Shown piece after piece: positions 61,122 through 64,000 of a DNA stretch of 64,000 bases. The stretch covers positions 1-64,000 of the forward strand of contig DASUGD010000236.1 of NCBI GenBank assembly GCA_036274195.1. The letters run 5' to 3'. The translations under genes were made by a program, and so were the position numbers. Under the pieces are notes generated by a model, which saw only the letters and a list, made by a program, of their open reading frames with translations, was not told the origin of the DNA and made no database searches. The stretch comes from JAJKIV01 sp036274195. Its GTDB lineage: Bacteria; Gemmatimonadota; Gemmatimonadetes; Gemmatimonadales; Gemmatimonadaceae. Numbering within the stretch: position 1 is the stretch's first letter; each line of letters begins with the position of its first letter.

Positions 61122-63146
61122 ATGCGCCCTGCCGCCGCGGCTCTCCGAGCTGGTGTCATATTGATGGCCGCCTCCGCCTGCACCTCGCCGCGCGAACCGC
61201 AGCGCGACGCCCCCGCCATTGCGGCTCGCGTCGACTCGCTCGCCGACCGCTACTTCGACACCCGTCTCGTTCTCTATCCCGAAATCGGCACGGAGGAAGG
61301 GCTACCTAACGCCGAACACGGGCGAATCCGGGACAACTCACTCACAGGCGTCCGCGCGGCGCAAGCACGGATGGACACGCTGTATGCCGCCGTGTCGGCC
61401 ATCGATAAGGCGCCCCTCGAAGGACTCCCACAGGAAGTGACGTACGCAGTCCTGCGCGAGGGCCTCGAGAGCGAGCGCGCGCAGCGCATCTGCCGCTTCG
61501 AGCTGTGGGGCGTTGCGTCGTACGTGAACGGATGGCAGGCGCAGTACACCGACCTCGCGCTCCTGCAGCCCGTGGGCACCGACACGCTGCGCGCCCTCGC
61601 GCTCGCGCGTGCGCACGCGCTCCCGCGCTACATCGAGAACGAGATCGCCAACCTGCGCGAGGGGCTGGGGCTGGGATACAGCTCGCCCAAGGTGATCGTA
61701 CGGAATGTCATCTCGCAGCTCGATGGCATTCTCGCCGCGCCGGCCACGCGCTCGCCCTTCTACTCACCGGCGGAGCGCGATTCCACCCCGGCGTTCCGTA
61801 CGGATCTGGCGCGCGTGATCGACACGGAGCTCGATCCGGTGATTCGCCGCTACCGCGATTTCCTCGAGACCGAGTACCTCCCGAAGGCCCGTGACGCGAT
61901 CGGCGTGTCGTCGAACCCCGACGGTCTGGCCTGCTACCGCGCCACGATTCGGGGGTTCGCCACGGTCGACATGGCGCCGGACTCGGTATTCTCGTTAGGC
62001 ATGGCCGAGATGGCGCGGATCGAGAACGAGATGCGCGTCGTCGCCGAGCGCAGCTTTGGCGGCGAATCACTCGGTACACTACTGCCGAAGCTCCGCACGG
62101 ACCCGCGCTACACGTTCCGCACGTCGCAGGAGATCATCGACACGTCGAGTGCGGTGGTAGCGCGCGCCAAGGCGGCGATGGGGAAATGGTTCGGCAGAGT
62201 GCCGCGCGCCGACGTCGTCATTCAACCGTACCCCGAGTTCCGCCAGAAGGCTGGCGCACCAGGGCAGTATCAGACCGCGCCCGACGATGGCTCTCGCCCG
62301 GCGATCTTCCTCATCAACCCGTCGGAGCCCACGAAGAAGTCGCGCGCGGACGCCGAGAACGCCGCAATGCACGAAGCCATCCCCGGGCATCACCTGCAGG
62401 CGGCGATCGCGAAGGAGCGCAAGGACCTCCACCGGCTCTCGCGCTACGCGTTCAACTCAGGCTTCGGCGAGGGATGGGCGCTCTACGCCGAGCGACTGGG
62501 AGACGAGATGGGCCTGTATTCATCGGATGTGGGACGCATGGGGATGCTCTCGAGTGAGGCGTTCCGCGCGGCGCGCATGGTGATCGATGCCGGCATTCAC
62601 GCGAAGGGGTGGACCCGCCAGCAGTCGCTCGAGTATCTCCTCGCGCATACGGTGCTGCCGCCGAGCGTCGCCGGGGGCGAGATCGACCGATACACCTCGT
62701 GGCCGGGTCAGGCGCCGTCGTACATGATCGGCCGGAACGAGATCATGCGTCTGCGTGAGCAGGCGCGCGCCGCGCTCGGGCCCAGGTTCGACATCCGCGC
62801 GTTTCACGATCAGGTGCTCGAGGAAGGATCGGTGCCACTCTGGCTGCTGCGTGCTCGAATCGAGCGGTGGTTGGCGCGCTCCCGCGCCGGTGGCGACAGC
62901 GCCACCGGACGTGGGAGCCCAACACGCGCCGCGATGGTGCGGTTCGCAACCTACTTGGCCTGGAACAGCTTGACCGACGTGGTCACGGTGGGCGTGATCC
63001 ACCCTCTGCTGTTCGCAGAGCCGCTGACGGTAGCCGTAGCCGCGCCGGGCTCAAACGCCCCCGACGGCGGGGTGAGCGGGATGCTCCACGAGACCGCGCT
63101 GTTCGCGGTGCCGCACGCGACGGGCAGGCTGCTCGCCGAGGCCTGA
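61122..63146 (+). CDS. DUF885-family exported metallopeptidase-like protein
   Basis: A 674-residue frame from ATG 61122. A lipoprotein-type signal ends in MAASACTS. The family's zinc-like motif HEAIPGHHLQ and the downstream GFGEGWALYAERL are intact, so hydrolase activity is likely. Family similarity ends near ARIERWLARS (about 62880). The remaining ~85 residues lie over a hairpin and then antisense to the neighbouring gene, without family resemblance; they may be read-through after loss of the ancestral stop. It stands alone on this strand. Confidence 0.82.
   Translation: MRPAAAALRAGVILMAASACTSPREPQRDAPAIAARVDSLADRYFDTRLVLYPEIGTEEGLPNAEHGRIRDNSLTGVRAAQARMDTLYAAVSAIDKAPLEGLPQEVTYAVLREGLESERAQRICRFELWGVASYVNGWQAQYTDLALLQPVGTDTLRALALARAHALPRYIENEIANLREGLGLGYSSPKVIVRNVISQLDGILAAPATRSPFYSPAERDSTPAFRTDLARVIDTELDPVIRRYRDFLETEYLPKARDAIGVSSNPDGLACYRATIRGFATVDMAPDSVFSLGMAEMARIENEMRVVAERSFGGESLGTLLPKLRTDPRYTFRTSQEIIDTSSAVVARAKAAMGKWFGRVPRADVVIQPYPEFRQKAGAPGQYQTAPDDGSRPAIFLINPSEPTKKSRADAENAAMHEAIPGHHLQAAIAKERKDLHRLSRYAFNSGFGEGWALYAERLGDEMGLYSSDVGRMGMLSSEAFRAARMVIDAGIHAKGWTRQQSLEYLLAHTVLPPSVAGGEIDRYTSWPGQAPSYMIGRNEIMRLREQARAALGPRFDIRAFHDQVLEEGSVPLWLLRARIERWLARSRAGGDSATGRGSPTRAAMVRFATYLAWNSLTDVVTVGVIHPLLFAEPLTVAVAAPGSNAPDGGVSGMLHETALFAVPHATGRLLAEA
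62878..62918. terminator. Hairpin inside the 3' part of the DUF885 frame
   Basis: Inner stem CCGGTGGCG/CGCCACCGG (62887-62895 with 62900-62908) and outer stem GCTCCC/GGGAGC. It lies where the DUF885 family normally ends and near the 3' end of the convergent gene, so it may be the terminator of one or both. Confidence 0.45.
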
Positions 63147-64000
63147 ACGATCGTGGAGAACTTGCCTTTGGTCTTCTGCGTCTGGCTCAACGAGGGGTTG
63201 AGGAGGACGCCCACCGGCGCCGAGCACTTCACGGTCCCGGTCACGGTTGCCGTTCCCGTTTTGGCGTTCACGGCGATGTTCGGCCCGATGGTCACGGTCA
63301 CGGTCGCGAAGTCGTTGAACTCGAACGCGCCGATGTCGCACGACGTGCCCTGGTTTCGCGCGACGTGACGCTGGTCGGTTGACTCGGTACAACTCGACCC
63401 GGCGTCGATCGCGGGACTGCCGAGGAGCAGCGCGTGCGTCTTGGTCGGACCACCGTTGTTCGCAAGCGGACCGATGCCGACGTTCGGGGCCACGATCACC
63501 CCGGTGGTTCCACAGCTCTCGTCATTCGACAGGCTCGTCCCCGACACGAATAGACGGCCATCGGTTCGGATGTAGCAATTCTCATTATTTGGCACGGCGT
63601 CGCCGTCGGTGTTGTTGGCGACGATGGAATTGCGAAGGTACAAGTTGTCGTTCGCGACGAGCCCACCGCCGGACAGCGCGGTGTTGTCCGTGATGGTACT
63701 GTTCCAGATCGTGGTTGGGCCGTCGAACAGGATAGCACCACCGGAACCGCCGACGTTGCCGGATACCGTGCTGTTCACGAGCGTCAGCTGGCCGCCGGTT
63801 TTCACGAAGATGGCGCCGCCTGTATTGGTACTGATGTTGTTCGCGAGGAGAACGCGCTCCAGCAGGAGGACGCCAGTAACCCAGATAGCTGCTCCTCCCG
63901 GGCTCCCGGGTGACGTCGTCGCGTCGTTCCCATTTACGATCGAGAGGTCGCGGAATACCACTGTGGTCGCCGACTCGGTGAAGAACACGCGCGAGTTGAA
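62951..64000 (-). CDS. Beta-helix (choice-of-anchor Q-like) protein, 5' end outside window
   Basis: The frame stays open to the right edge, so the N-terminus is missing. The visible 350 residues start in beta-helix coils (VLLANNISTNTGGAIFVK, STVSGNVGGSGGAILFD, IVANNTDGD). GPTKTHALLLGSPAIDAGSSC and the cysteine-containing GTSCDIGAFEF, the common ending of choice-of-anchor Q proteins, follow. A C-terminal ~110-residue domain (VTVTIGPNIAVNAKTG) is Ig-like. A surface or secreted adhesin or scaffold is plausible. The last ~195 bp overlap the DUF885 frame on the other strand. Confidence 0.82.
   Translation of the reverse strand, partial: FNSRVFFTESATTVVFRDLSIVNGNDATTSPGSPGGAAIWVTGVLLLERVLLANNISTNTGGAIFVKTGGQLTLVNSTVSGNVGGSGGAILFDGPTTIWNSTITDNTALSGGGLVANDNLYLRNSIVANNTDGDAVPNNENCYIRTDGRLFVSGTSLSNDESCGTTGVIVAPNVGIGPLANNGGPTKTHALLLGSPAIDAGSSCTESTDQRHVARNQGTSCDIGAFEFNDFATVTVTIGPNIAVNAKTGTATVTGTVKCSAPVGVLLNPSLSQTQKTKGKFSTIVQASASSLPVACGTANSAVSWSIPLTPPSGAFEPGAATATVSGSANSRGWITPTVTTSVKLFQAK

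Noticed and set aside
1..64000. Reading TTAGGC as a telomere-type repeat
   Set aside because: The copies are dispersed singly, not in tandem, and lie in coding sequence of a bacterial chromosome.

Overview
The window is GC-rich chromosomal DNA with densely packed genes, strong third-position GC and no rRNA or tRNA gene that I can see. The gene repertoire fits Gemmatimonadota or, less likely, Acidobacteriota. It includes an ADOP-type macrolide-exporter-like permease, long BNR/VPS10-type propeller proteins, several Ser/Thr kinases carrying TPR or SARP-like modules, many secreted serine hydrolases, metallopeptidases and subtilases, M56/BlaI pairs and DUF2214. This is inference from families; no marker gene is present.

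Layout. 1-3.4 kb: a split NHEJ module (ATP-dependent ligase cut by the edge, LigD-type polymerase) and a CDF metal transporter with a structured, terminator-ending leader. 3.9-9.1 kb: small metabolic and membrane genes (lipid kinase, secreted RidA, DinB, proline iminopeptidase-like hydrolase, threonine dehydratase). 9.2-12.6 kb: a palindrome-preceded ADOP permease and two small genes. 12.8-21 kb (minus strand): a TPR Ser/Thr kinase, then a BNR propeller, serine hydrolase and lipoprotein operon. 21.1-22.2 kb: a RAYT transposase gene with perfect 19-bp terminal inverted repeats. 22.2-30.4 kb: an outer-membrane beta-barrel, a coiled-coil lipoprotein, a four-repeat Clp_N protein, an amidohydrolase and a CHASE3-like histidine kinase with a coupled leader ORF. 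30.5-38.7 kb: O-antigen ligase-like protein, a second TPR kinase, DinB, matrixin-like protease, a SET-domain protein and a DedA-like protein. 39-48 kb: TPP enzyme, subtilase, serine hydrolase, Tat proteins, DUF2214, a beta-helix lipoprotein and a RibD/DHFR-like enzyme. 48-51.6 kb: a BlaI, M56-HEAT and HEAT operon. 52-57.1 kb: a large zinc metalloprotease, then a kinase-SARP fusion overlapping a globin gene. 57.9-64 kb: class V aminotransferase fold, a multicopper oxidase with permuted copper motifs, DUF885 and a partial beta-helix protein.

Three non-genic signals dominate. (1) Intergenic mosaics are built from tandem 7-bp units of several unrelated sequences. They start at or within stop codons and often form inverted pairs between convergent genes; one lies in frame inside a coding sequence. 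(2) Two inverted copies of a composite element carry a palindromic core between convergent gene pairs, with partial copies elsewhere. (3) The short motif CCTAACG/CGTTAGG occurs about once per 0.9 kb on both strands and in every codon frame, using codons that are otherwise rare here. It could be a DNA-uptake or other genome-scale recognition word. The best candidate protein system is the AfsK-like kinase fused to an AfsR-like SARP module and co-translated with a haem globin (54.8-57.1 kb).
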